Below, in pieces: positions 1 to 5,247 of a stretch of 5,551 nt of DNA. The notes beneath the pieces were generated by a model. The model saw nothing but the letters and a program-made list of their open reading frames with translations, was not told where the DNA came from and ran no database searches. This DNA is from an uncultured beta proteobacterium. GTDB taxonomy: Bacteria; Pseudomonadota; Gammaproteobacteria; Burkholderiales; Rhodocyclaceae. A program made the position numbers and the translations under genes. Position 1 is the stretch's first letter. Each line of letters opens with the position of its first letter. The stretch lies in the NCBI GenBank assembly GCA_903916205.1, contig CAIWVX010000458.1, positions 1 through 5,551 on the forward strand, written 5' to 3'.

Positions 1-1575
1 GGCCTGAATTTTTTGCGTATCTTCAACCGCAAAAATCCCCTGCACCGATTGCAGCAGCCCGCGATCACCGACTTGCCCGCCGGATTCCGCGTAGAACGGC
101 GTTTCGTCGAGCACCACCACCCCGAGATCGCCTTCATTCAAGGCATTGACCGGGCTACCGTCTTTGTAAAGCGCCAGAACCACGCCTTTGAATTCGAGCG
201 CTTCGTACCCATGAAACGTGGTCGAGCGGCCACGGTATTCAAGCGCCGTCGACATCTTGAATTTGCCAGCGGCACGCGCCTGGTCTTTCTGACGATTCAT
301 CGCCGCCTCGAAACCGGCGCTATCCACGGTGACGCCGCGCTCACGGCAAATGTCAGCCGTTAAATCAAGCGGGAAGCCAAAGGTATCGTGCAGTTTGAAG
401 GCGGTTTCGCCATTAAAAATGCCCTTGCTAGCCATCGCCGCCAGTTCGCTTTCAAGAATCGCCATGCCATTTTCGATGGTCGCAAAGAAACGCTCTTCTT
501 CCTGACGCAGCACATCAATAATGCGCTTTTCGCCTGAGACCAGTTCGGGATAAGCACGGCCCATCTCGGCCACCAGATCAGGCACCATGCGGTTGAAGAA
601 CGCCGCTCGCGCGCCCAGCTTGTAACCATGACGAATAGCGCGACGAATGATGCGGCGCAAGACATAGCCGCGACCTTCGTTGCTGGGAATCACCCCGTCG
701 GCGATCAGAAACGAGCAAGCGCGAATGTGGTCGGCCAGCACCCGTAGCGACGGGTTATCCATGTTGGTGTCGTTAGTCTCGCGAGCCGCCGCCTTGACCA
801 GCGTGCTCAGCAGATCAATGTCGTAATTGCTATTGACGTGTTGCAGCACCGCCGTAATGCGCTCCAGCCCCATGCCCGTATCAACCGAAGGCTTGGGCAA
901 CTTGTGCATGACTCCGGCGTCATCGCGATTGAACTGCATGAAAACGTTGTTCCAGATTTCGATGTAGCGGTCGCCGTCTTCGTTGGGCGATCCCGGCGGG
1001 CCACCGGCAATGTGCTCGCCGTGGTCGTAAAAAATCTCGGTACACGGGCCGCAGGGGCCGGTATCGCCCATCATCCAAAAATTATCCGAAGCGTAGCGCC
1101 CGCCTTTGTTGTCACCGATACGCACGATGCGCTCGGCGGGGATGCCAATGGTTTTGTTCCAGATGTCGTAGGCTTCCTCATCCTCGGCATAAACCGTCAC
1201 CCACAGACGCTCTTTCGGCAAAGCATAGACGTCAGTCAGCAGTTCCCAAGCGTACTTGATGGCATCGAGCTTGAAGTAGTCGCCAAAAGAAAAATTGCCG
1301 AGCATCTCAAAAAAGGTGTGATGCCGCGCCGTATAACCGACGTTTTCCAAATCGTTGTGCTTGCCGCCAGCACGCACACATTTCTGCGACGTGGTAGCAC
1401 GGTTGTAAGGGCGCTTGTCAAAGCCCAAAAAAACATCCTTAAACTGGTTCATCCCGGCGTTGGTAAATAGCAGCGTCGGGTCTTCGTGCGGCACGAGCGA
1501 ACTGGAGGCCACAATCTGGTGGCCTTTCGACTCAAAAAATTTAAGGAATTTATCGCGGATTTCGGCGCTTTTCAT
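1..1575 (-). CDS. alaS: Alanyl-tRNA synthetase, N-terminal 525 residues (3' end outside window)
   Basis: Class II aminoacyl-tRNA synthetase that charges tRNA-Ala with alanine in the cytoplasm. Reading back from the ATG at 1575 gives an unbroken frame of exactly 525 codons to the window edge; the family is usually about 870-880 residues, so the C-terminal part is missing only because the window ends. Visible motifs are the N-terminal [14 protein letters not shown] (1-14), the motif 2 region [19 protein letters not shown] (68-86), the [15 protein letters not shown] segment (166-180), motif 3 GMGLERI (234-240), the tRNA-binding helical domain (about 280-440), and [12 protein letters not shown] (495-506) at the start of the editing half. 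The editing HxxxH and zinc-binding residues lie beyond the window. AGGG at 1586-1589, 10 nt upstream, is the likely ribosome binding site and lies in a perfect 10-bp palindrome AGGGTTCCCT (1580-1589). The upstream gene is the AbiE toxin, separated by a terminator. Confidence 0.97.
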   Translation of the reverse strand, partial: MKSAEIRDKFLKFFESKGHQIVASSSLVPHEDPTLLFTNAGMNQFKDVFLGFDKRPYNRATTSQKCVRAGGKHNDLENVGYTARHHTFFEMLGNFSFGDYFKLDAIKYAWELLTDVYALPKERLWVTVYAEDEEAYDIWNKTIGIPAERIVRIGDNKGGRYASDNFWMMGDTGPCGPCTEIFYDHGEHIAGGPPGSPNEDGDRYIEIWNNVFMQFNRDDAGVMHKLPKPSVDTGMGLERITAVLQHVNSNYDIDLLSTLVKAAARETNDTNMDNPSLRVLADHIRACSFLIADGVIPSNEGRGYVLRRIIRRAIRHGYKLGARAAFFNRMVPDLVAEMGRAYPELVSGEKRIIDVLRQEEERFFATIENGMAILESELAAMASKGIFNGETAFKLHDTFGFPLDLTADICRERGVTVDSAGFEAAMNRQKDQARAAGKFKMSTALEYRGRSTTFHGYEALEFKGVVLALYKDGSPVNALNEGDLGVVVLDETPFYAESGGQVGDRGLLQSVQGIFAVEDTQKIQA

Positions 1576-1617
1576 CGGCAGGGTTCCCTAAAACGGGCTG
1601 ATTTTCAAAGAGGGCAA

Positions 1618-1626
1618 ATTTTATCA
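1618..1626 (-). promoter_or_regulatory. Possible alaS promoter (extended -10)
   Basis: On the minus strand TGATAAAAT matches an extended -10 element (TGn followed by TAAAAT, one mismatch to TATAAT), about 43 nt upstream of the alaS start codon. No good -35 box lies 16-18 bp further upstream. It falls in the short unique stretch between alaS and the direct repeat, downstream of the terminator at 1707-1728, which is where an independent alaS promoter would be expected. The call rests on position and one weak motif. Confidence 0.35.
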
Positions 1627-1661
1627 CCGAATCAAGCGAAATCGGACGGACAAGCGGCCTT

Positions 1662-1690
1662 CCGGCGGTTCAGCCGGGCAGTGACGCCGG
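1662..1690. repeat. GC-rich inverted repeat CCGGCG/CGCCGG, alaS-side copy
   Basis: Perfect 6-bp arms, CCGGCG at 1662-1667 and CGCCGG at 1685-1690, enclose a 17-nt loop that itself contains GCCGGG. Both arms and the loop are unchanged in the other copy of the 222-bp repeat, although substitutions fall nearby. It resembles a REP-like intergenic palindrome or part of a structured 3' untranslated region. It has no adjacent T-run, so it is not an obvious terminator. Confidence 0.5.
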
Positions 1691-1706
1691 TATGAAATTT
1701 GGGCGC

Positions 1707-1728
1707 AAAAAAGAGGGATAAGCCCTCT
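1707..1728 (-). terminator. Rho-independent terminator downstream of the AbiE cassette
   Basis: On the minus strand AGAGGG (1728-1723), a 5-nt loop CTTAT, and CCCTCT (1717-1712) form a perfect 6-bp stem that runs straight into a T-run (1712-1707). It lies about 175 nt past the abiEii stop and about 130 nt before the alaS start, so it should separate the cassette from alaS. In the ancestral arrangement it would have been the aroE terminator. The equivalent position in the other repeat copy has lost the stem. Confidence 0.8.
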
Positions 1729-1734
1729 AAAGCA

Positions 1735-1777
1735 GGGCGATGGCTGACTCAAGCTATCCGAAAAATTTGAATCGCCC
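1735..1777. repeat. Inverted repeat GGGCGAT/ATCGCCC in aroE-tail repeat, alaS-side copy
   Basis: Perfect 7-bp arms at 1735-1741 and 1771-1777 with a 29-nt loop. The arms are identical in the other copy (3667-3673 and 3703-3709), while two of the substitutions between copies fall in the loop. This fits a paired stem in the aroE 3' untranslated region, lying between the aroE stop and the terminator hairpin. The long loop makes a simple hairpin only moderately convincing. Confidence 0.4.
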
Positions 1778-1798
1778 GTTTATCGGCAAGAGCCAAAC

Positions 1799-1879
1799 TC
1801 ACCGTCTGGATTTGAGTAAGGCGATAACGGCTTGCGTATCCGGGCGAATGCCGCGCCAGAGGTAGAAGCTCAGTTTCAT
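1799..1879 (-). pseudogene. Severed aroE 3' end, now a 26-codon open frame
   Basis: From 1869 to the stop at 1799-1801 the minus strand matches the 3' end of aroE perfectly and encodes the same last 22 residues (FYLWRGIRPDTQAVIALLKSRR would exceed a short quote; it begins FYLWRG and ends LLKSRR). Upstream of the match, unrelated sequence adds ATG AAA CTG AGC in the same frame, starting at 1879, with AAGGG a few bases before it. The result is a short open frame, MKLS plus the AroE tail. It lacks every AroE substrate and cofactor motif and is best read as debris from the duplication that accompanied cassette entry. Whether it is translated is unknown. Confidence 0.75.
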
Positions 1880-1903
1880 CTACCCTTAAAAATGGCTTGT
1901 CTC

Positions 1904-2935
1904 CTATTTTCCTAGTCGCGCCTGTCGATTGGCTTCATCTTGGATGACACGACACTGATCAATGATGTCGGTAAAGCTGGGCTGGTGAAGCGCAAGCAGT
2001 CCATCCTCGAGCATCGCGTTGTAATCGTGCTCCAGAGCGGCCAATGATTCACCGGTTGGAATGAGTTGCAATTGTCCGCTGGTCGCTGCGAAATAATTGA
2101 TCTTTGTGCCTGCCACATTTTTCTCTACAAAGAAAACCGATTTGTGCTCCGCCACCGCTTTGGCTAGATCGGGGTTGGCACAGGCCGCCGAAAAATGGGC
2201 TGTTTTTGCGATAGCCGCCAAGTCGTACCAGTGGCGCGAGTAACGTTCGCCTCGCAATCGGCCTTGTTGGCAATAGACATGCGCCGCTGTGGCCTTTTCC
2301 CAGAAGGTTCGCTCGGCCGCCATCACCAGTGGCTGCGCTGTCGGAAAGATCACGCCCTCTATTTCCGGCGCCATGTCGCAGGTTATCGGACGAACCTGGT
2401 TTGGCTCGCCGGTGGCGCGCGCACCAAACTCCAATTGGATCGTGGGGGAGGAATAGCCGGTCCCGGTTTTGACCGCTGGATACGCCAGAACTAATTTGTT
2501 GCTTTCTTTGCCTGTCAAAGTCAGAGTGACTTCAAGGCCAGCCTTGGCCATCGCGGCCTCAATGACTGGCCTTACCGTGGTCTCAATCCAGGCGGGCAAG
2601 CGATCACGTACCGCGCTGCTGATCTTTTTCTCTTGGCGGGATGAAGCAGGGATGGGGTTTCCTTGCTGCAAAAAGTCAGCCGCCAGTTCGCGGATGTCGT
2701 AGGTGAGATCCACATCCTCGGAAAATCGATCAATGATGCGATAAACCTTAGACAGCGACGTTCCGCCCTTGAAGGTGATTTTGCTGGACAACGTTGATTC
2801 GTAGATGGCGGATAGCGACCACACGACCCAAATATCCTTTTCGAGCAGGTGCGCTGGCCGCCCGGTTCGGGCAGATGCATATTCCAAAGCTTCAGCCTTA
2901 TCATCCCGGCTGAGAGAGAACCATGACTCAGCCAT
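1904..2935 (-). CDS. AbiEii/AbiGii-family nucleotidyltransferase toxin (343 aa)
   Basis: Toxin half of a type IV toxin-antitoxin pair; this family belongs to the DNA polymerase beta-like nucleotidyltransferase fold, and characterised members arrest growth and can abort phage infection. Visible motifs are LEKDIWVVW (31-39), the nucleotide-binding FKGGTSLSKVY (55-65), RFSEDVDL (70-77) with likely metal-binding D74 and D76, IQLEFGAR (167-174 region), RTFWEK followed by H219 (209-219), and RYSRHWYDLAAI (231-242). All core motifs are intact, so it should be active. I chose the ATG at 2935 because it overlaps the antitoxin stop by 8 nt (ATGGCTGA) and is followed at once by family-like sequence; the same frame is open 72 codons further up to 3151, but that stretch is antitoxin sequence read out of frame. 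No strong ribosome binding site precedes it, which suggests translational coupling. The exact subfamily is not certain. Confidence 0.93.
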   Translation of the reverse strand: MAESWFSLSRDDKAEALEYASARTGRPAHLLEKDIWVVWSLSAIYESTLSSKITFKGGTSLSKVYRIIDRFSEDVDLTYDIRELAADFLQQGNPIPASSRQEKKISSAVRDRLPAWIETTVRPVIEAAMAKAGLEVTLTLTGKESNKLVLAYPAVKTGTGYSSPTIQLEFGARATGEPNQVRPITCDMAPEIEGVIFPTAQPLVMAAERTFWEKATAAHVYCQQGRLRGERYSRHWYDLAAIAKTAHFSAACANPDLAKAVAEHKSVFFVEKNVAGTKINYFAATSGQLQLIPTGESLAALEHDYNAMLEDGLLALHQPSFTDIIDQCRVIQDEANRQARLGK

Positions 2936-3524
2936 TCGCCATGCTTTCGCTGACCACTTTAGCCATCCAGCTCGGCAAAATAGCTCGGGCACTACACACA
3001 GCCGCCCATTCAGGTTCAGACAGTTTTGTGCGGAGTTGTTTGAGTGCCGCCGGTGCCGCCTCAGGACCAAGCCAATAGAGCGCACGAATCGCCATCCCTG
3101 CCGGACGTTTGCCCAGCAATAATTGCCAGCGATTGCCGTGTTTGAGGTCAACGCAACGATTACCCAGTTGCAGTTTGCGGGAGGGGCCCGAGGTAAAAAA
3201 CACTTCGCGCGTCGGCACCTGAGCGGTCAAGCCCAGCGCATTGGCTTCAGCGGCACCATTGGCCACTATCGTTTCACCACCACTCGTTTCAATGGCTTGC
3301 AACACTGACTCGGTGGAAGGTGGGCGAGCGCCGAATCGCCCCTGGTAAGGGGCGACGTAGGCACCATGACTGACGCGCATTAATTGACCTTCCTGAGCCA
3401 ATCGGGATAAGGTTTTGTCCACGGCAGCGCGAGAACCCAGATGCAGAAATTCTTTGGGCGACAGCAAGCCACCCTCAGGCATGGTGCGGGCGGCAGACAA
3501 AATATTTTCGGCAAGATGGCTCAT
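2928..3524 (-). CDS. AbiEi-like winged-helix antitoxin/repressor (DUF6088-like, 198 aa)
   Basis: Antitoxin partner of the overlapping AbiEii-type gene. In characterised AbiE systems this protein represses its own promoter through an N-terminal winged helix-turn-helix, while the C-terminal domain neutralises the toxin without stable contact (type IV). Here residues 1-60 form the DNA-binding part: LLSPKEFLHLGSRAAVDKTL, then SRLAQEGQLMRVSHGAYV, with the recognition helix and wing plainly readable. Residues about 64-198 carry the RFGARPPS linker and the alpha/beta C-terminal domain (ETIVANGAAEANALGLT, VFFTSGPSRKLQLG). This pattern matches the DUF6088 type of AbiEi-like proteins. The start at 3524 is supported by AAAGGAG with an 8-nt spacing and by a promoter just upstream. 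An inverted repeat over that promoter is the probable binding site. Confidence 0.9.
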   Translation of the reverse strand: MSHLAENILSAARTMPEGGLLSPKEFLHLGSRAAVDKTLSRLAQEGQLMRVSHGAYVAPYQGRFGARPPSTESVLQAIETSGGETIVANGAAEANALGLTAQVPTREVFFTSGPSRKLQLGNRCVDLKHGNRWQLLLGKRPAGMAIRALYWLGPEAAPAALKQLRTKLSEPEWAAVCSARAILPSWMAKVVSESMANG

Positions 3525-3532
3525 TGTGGCGA

Positions 3533-3539
3533 CTCCTTT
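3533..3539 (-). promoter_or_regulatory. Ribosome binding site of the abiEi-like gene
   Basis: The minus strand reads AAAGGAG, with the AGGAG core at 3537-3533 and 8 nt to the ATG at 3524. This near-ideal Shine-Dalgarno fixes the antitoxin start. It contrasts with the toxin gene, which has no clear site of its own, and so favours antitoxin-first, coupled translation. The downstream operator arm (3539-3545) touches its edge. Confidence 0.8.
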
Positions 3540-3567
3540 GTCAGAAAGTATATGCCGTTATCTGACA
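3539..3567. promoter_or_regulatory. Candidate AbiEi operator (inverted repeat TGTCAGA/TCTGACA)
   Basis: Perfect 7-bp arms TGTCAGA (3539-3545) and TCTGACA (3561-3567) are separated by 15 bp, giving 22 bp centre to centre, or about two helical turns. One arm lies in the -35/-10 spacer and the other near the expected transcription start, so the pair straddles the -10 box. Characterised AbiEi antitoxins bind inverted repeats in their own promoters and repress; this arrangement fits that mode. Binding is inferred from layout only. Confidence 0.65.
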
Positions 3568-3575
3568 TATCACAA
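3547..3575 (-). promoter_or_regulatory. Promoter of the AbiE cassette
   Basis: On the minus strand the -35 box is TTGTGA (3575-3570, four of six matches to consensus), the spacer is exactly 17 bp, and the -10 box is TATACT (3552-3547, five of six). Transcription would start near 3540, giving a leader of about 16 nt that holds the ribosome binding site. The promoter lies just outside the 222-bp repeat (which ends at 3580), so it belongs to the inserted cassette and not to the aroE region. Confidence 0.7.
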
Positions 3576-3593
3576 ATTCGGACAAGCGGCCCT

Positions 3594-3622
3594 CCGGCGG
3601 TTCAGCCGGGCAGTGACGCCGG
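3594..3622. repeat. GC-rich inverted repeat CCGGCG/CGCCGG, aroE-side copy
   Basis: Identical in arms and loop to the element at 1662-1690: CCGGCG at 3594-3599 and CGCCGG at 3617-3622. It lies between the cassette promoter and the T-run at 3639-3644. Confidence 0.5.
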
Positions 3623-3638
3623 TATGAAATTTGGTCGC

Positions 3639-3660
3639 AAAAAAGAGGGATAACTCATCC
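3639..3660 (-). terminator. Degenerate terminator after aroE
   Basis: This is the counterpart of the strong hairpin at 1707-1728. The T-run (3644-3639 on the minus strand) and the CCCTCT arm remain, but the opposite arm has changed, so the 6-bp stem is gone. What is left is a 4-bp stem, GGAT/ATCC (3660-3657 with 3651-3648), separated from the T-run by CTC. Termination here should be weak, which would let aroE transcripts continue into the cassette. This is a prediction from base pairing only. Confidence 0.3.
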
Positions 3661-3666
3661 AAACCG

Positions 3667-3709
3667 GGGCGATGGCTGACTCAAACTATCGGAAAAATTT
3701 GAATCGCCC
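3667..3709. repeat. Inverted repeat GGGCGAT/ATCGCCC after aroE
   Basis: Arms at 3667-3673 and 3703-3709 with a 29-nt loop, 21 bp past the aroE stop. The arms match the other copy exactly while the loop differs at two positions. It may form a stem in the aroE 3' untranslated region. Confidence 0.4.
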
Positions 3710-3730
3710 GTTTATCGGCAAGAGCCAAAC

Positions 3731-4558
3731 TCACCGTCTGGATTTGAGTAAGGCGATAACGGCTTGCGTATCCGGGCGAATGCCGCGCCAGAGGTAGAAG
3801 CATTCAGCGCCCTGCTCGACCACCATCCCGAGTCCGTCACTGGTGCGTTTAACGCCCGCTTGACGGGCGGCGAGCATGAAGGCGGTGGGTTCCTTTTTGT
3901 AATACATATCGTAGGCCAGCGCGTCGGCACTCCATACGTTTTCTGGCAAGGGCGGCGCTTCGTCCGTCAAGCTTGAGGCGGTGCCGTTGATGATGAGGTC
4001 AAAACAGCCCGTGGCCTCGGCGAAGCTTCCTCCCGAAAGTTGTGTCTGACCGGATAACTCGGCAAATTCCTGCGCCAGTTCAACGGCTTTGGAGGACGTT
4101 CGATTAGCCATAAATAGCTCGGCGGGATGCTCTCCCATCAGCGGGAGTAGCGTGCCACGCACGGCCCCTCCGGCCCCTAACAACAACACCCGTCGGCCCG
4201 CAATATCACACCCCAGATTATGCGTAATATCACGCACAATGCCGTAGCCATCGGTATTGTCGCCAAGAATCGACCCATCAGGGCGAAAGCTGAACATGTT
4301 GACCGCCCCCGCCGCCCGTGCCCTCGGCGTCAATTCATCCGCGAGTTGGAAAGCCTCACGTTTGAACGGCACCGTGATATTCAAGCCCTTCGCCCCTTCA
4401 CGCTGAAACTGACGAACCGCATTAACAAAACCGTCAAGAGGAGCAAGAATCATCCCGTAGTGCATATCTTGACCGCATTGCTGCGCAAATGCCGTTTGCA
4501 GGGAAGGCGATTGAGTATGTGCTACCGGGTGTCCAATCACGGCGTAACGGTCAGTCAT
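3731..4558 (-). CDS. aroE: Shikimate dehydrogenase (NADP-dependent), 275 aa
   Basis: Reduces 3-dehydroshikimate to shikimate with NADPH, the fourth step of the shikimate pathway towards aromatic amino acids; cytoplasmic. The N-terminal substrate domain shows YAVIGHPVAHTQSPSLQ (5-21, with the shikimate-binding serines), NITVPFKRE (60-68, catalytic K66) and GDNTDGYG (99-106, catalytic D103). The cofactor domain shows the glycine-rich LLLGAGGAVRG (125-135) and ANRTSSKA (151-158), the NADP-selecting NRTxxK pattern. DGLGMVVEQGAECF (241-254) supplies the conserved C-terminal glutamine. Length is typical of AroE, and all key residues are present. The ATG at 4558 has TGGAG 7 nt upstream. The codons from F254 to the stop are duplicated at 1799-1866 beside alaS. 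No convincing promoter was found in the 93-bp upstream gap, so it may be co-transcribed with the membrane-protein gene. Confidence 0.97.
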   Translation of the reverse strand: MTDRYAVIGHPVAHTQSPSLQTAFAQQCGQDMHYGMILAPLDGFVNAVRQFQREGAKGLNITVPFKREAFQLADELTPRARAAGAVNMFSFRPDGSILGDNTDGYGIVRDITHNLGCDIAGRRVLLLGAGGAVRGTLLPLMGEHPAELFMANRTSSKAVELAQEFAELSGQTQLSGGSFAEATGCFDLIINGTASSLTDEAPPLPENVWSADALAYDMYYKKEPTAFMLAARQAGVKRTSDGLGMVVEQGAECFYLWRGIRPDTQAVIALLKSRR

Positions 4559-4635
4559 AAAGTAACTCCAGCGCTAAAATGAATCGAATTAACCCAAGTT
4601 TTTATGTTTTATATGGCCTGAAAAACGTGGTCTCC

Positions 4636-4661
4636 CAATATAAAGCCCAATTTACCGGGCT
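4636..4661 (-). terminator. Weak hairpin at the end of the membrane-protein gene
   Basis: On the minus strand AGCCC (4661-4657) and GGGCT (4648-4644) form a 5-bp stem with an 8-nt loop that includes the stop codon, followed by TTTATATT. The stem is short and the tail is not a pure T-run, so it is at best a partial terminator between this gene and aroE. Confidence 0.35.
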
Positions 4662-5095
4662 CGCAAACGCCCCGACATTTTCAGTCCATCACGGATGTTC
4701 AACGCCATAAGTGTAAGATTTATCGCGCCGGCCAAAAGCTCAACACCCTGAACCCAATAGAATGTTGTGTCGAATGTGCCAGCGGTAGCCCAACGGTTAA
4801 GAAAAATGGCGCACGGAATGAGCACTAAAAGCCCATTTGCTGCAATGAACGGCATTCGTTTTTTCTTAGTGTCGACAAGTCGTCCCTGTCGAGATTTTGA
4901 CAGGTAGAAACCACTGCCGCCCGTTGCCGCAATGGTGGGTAGCAAGATGAACAAACCGGGCATAACAATCAGTGCTTTTAAGGCAGCCACGGTTTCATGC
5001 GAGCCAAACAACTCCACGATAATCGTGGAAATGAAGAAAGTGGCAATCGTCAGCGTAGCCAACAACCCGGCGATGCAATGCGCTTGCTTTGACAT
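4652..5095 (-). CDS. Four-helix integral membrane protein of unknown function (147 aa)
   Basis: I do not recognise a family. The protein has four hydrophobic segments long enough to span the inner membrane: about 9-30 (LLATLTIATFFISTIIVELF), 40-63 (ending ATGGSGFYL), 82-100 (PFIAANGLLVLIPCAIF) and 112-134 (a GVELLAGAINLTLMAL core). A basic loop between helices 2 and 3 (SKSRQGRLVDTKKKR, 66-80) and a basic C-terminus (RLRAR) suggest both lie in the cytoplasm, with the N-terminus also inside. There is no enzyme motif. The ATG at 5095 follows AGGAG with 8-nt spacing (5104-5108). The gene starts 152 bp after the NamZ-like gene and ends 93 bp before aroE; neighbours give no clear clue to function. 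Confidence 0.8.
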   Translation of the reverse strand: MSKQAHCIAGLLATLTIATFFISTIIVELFGSHETVAALKALIVMPGLFILLPTIAATGGSGFYLSKSRQGRLVDTKKKRMPFIAANGLLVLIPCAIFLNRWATAGTFDTTFYWVQGVELLAGAINLTLMALNIRDGLKMSGRLRAR

Positions 5096-5134
5096 TATGT
5101 GCTCTCCTGTTCGCTAATCTTTTTTATCGAAAAA

Positions 5135-5163
5135 ATCTTATCCCGGTGCGATGGGCGCAGCAA
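5135..5163 (-). promoter_or_regulatory. Possible promoter of the membrane-protein gene
   Basis: The minus strand has TTGCTG (5163-5158), a 17-bp spacer, and TAAGAT (5140-5135), 39 nt upstream of the start codon. Matches to consensus are three of six and four of six, so support comes mainly from spacing and position. An A/T inverted repeat, TTTTTTATCGAAAAAA (5120-5135), lies just downstream in the leader. Confidence 0.4.
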
Positions 5164-5247
5164 CTTTTCTGACTCCGCTTGCCATTGTGCGCCACGTCAG
5201 CCCGCGATCTCATTCGCTTTCAAACGGATAGAGGGTCAAATACCCCA

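Larger units (their letters stand above)
1648..1869. repeat. 222-bp direct repeat, alaS-side copy
   Basis: Aligns without gaps to 3580-3801 at a constant offset of 1932 bases. I count 11 mismatches in 222 (about 95% identity). Mismatches are at 1660, 1703, a cluster of seven in 1722-1734, and two at 1753 and 1759; 1760-1869 is identical to the other copy. It contains the last 68 coding bases of aroE plus its stop, then the aroE downstream region, so this copy carries a severed aroE tail. With the other copy it brackets the AbiE toxin-antitoxin pair exactly. Matching sequence may continue a few bases past the left edge (aaat-cggac against aaattcggac), where this copy has GGAC twice in tandem (1644-1651). 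Confidence 0.95.
3580..3801. repeat. 222-bp direct repeat, aroE-side copy
   Basis: Partner of 1648-1869. It covers the last 68 coding bases and stop codon of the intact aroE (3731-3801) and about 150 bp of downstream sequence. Together the two copies enclose a unique segment of about 1.7 kb (1870-3579) that contains only the toxin-antitoxin genes and their promoter. The mismatches to the other copy all lie in the non-coding part; the aroE-coding part and its first 39 downstream bases are identical. Confidence 0.95.

Noticed and set aside
838..1470. 210-codon open frame on the plus strand
   Set aside because: It lies wholly opposite the conserved alaS coding sequence and its translation resembles no family; it is an antisense shadow.
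1649..1658. GACAAGCGGC as a DNA uptake sequence
   Set aside because: It resembles the ACAAGCGGT uptake motif of some Pasteurellaceae but differs at the final base. It occurs only in the two repeat copies, and the genes do not look like Pasteurellaceae.
2936..3151. 72-codon upstream extension of the AbiEii frame to an ATG at 3151
   Set aside because: This stretch codes for the C-terminal part of the antitoxin in another frame and does not resemble a nucleotidyltransferase. The ATG at 2935, overlapping the antitoxin stop, is the natural start.
1648..3801. Insertion sequence or composite transposon
   Set aside because: The flanking repeats are direct, contain an aroE tail, and lack terminal inverted repeats and a transposase. 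The enclosed genes are a toxin-antitoxin pair.
5120..5135. TTTTTTATCGAAAAAA as a terminator
   Set aside because: The stem is all A/T with a 4-nt loop and overlaps the proposed -10 box and leader of the membrane-protein gene; it has no GC stem and does not follow a gene end.
5231..5247. GGGT/ACCC hairpin just after the NamZ-like gene as a terminator
   Set aside because: Only 4 bp of stem and no T-run on the minus strand.
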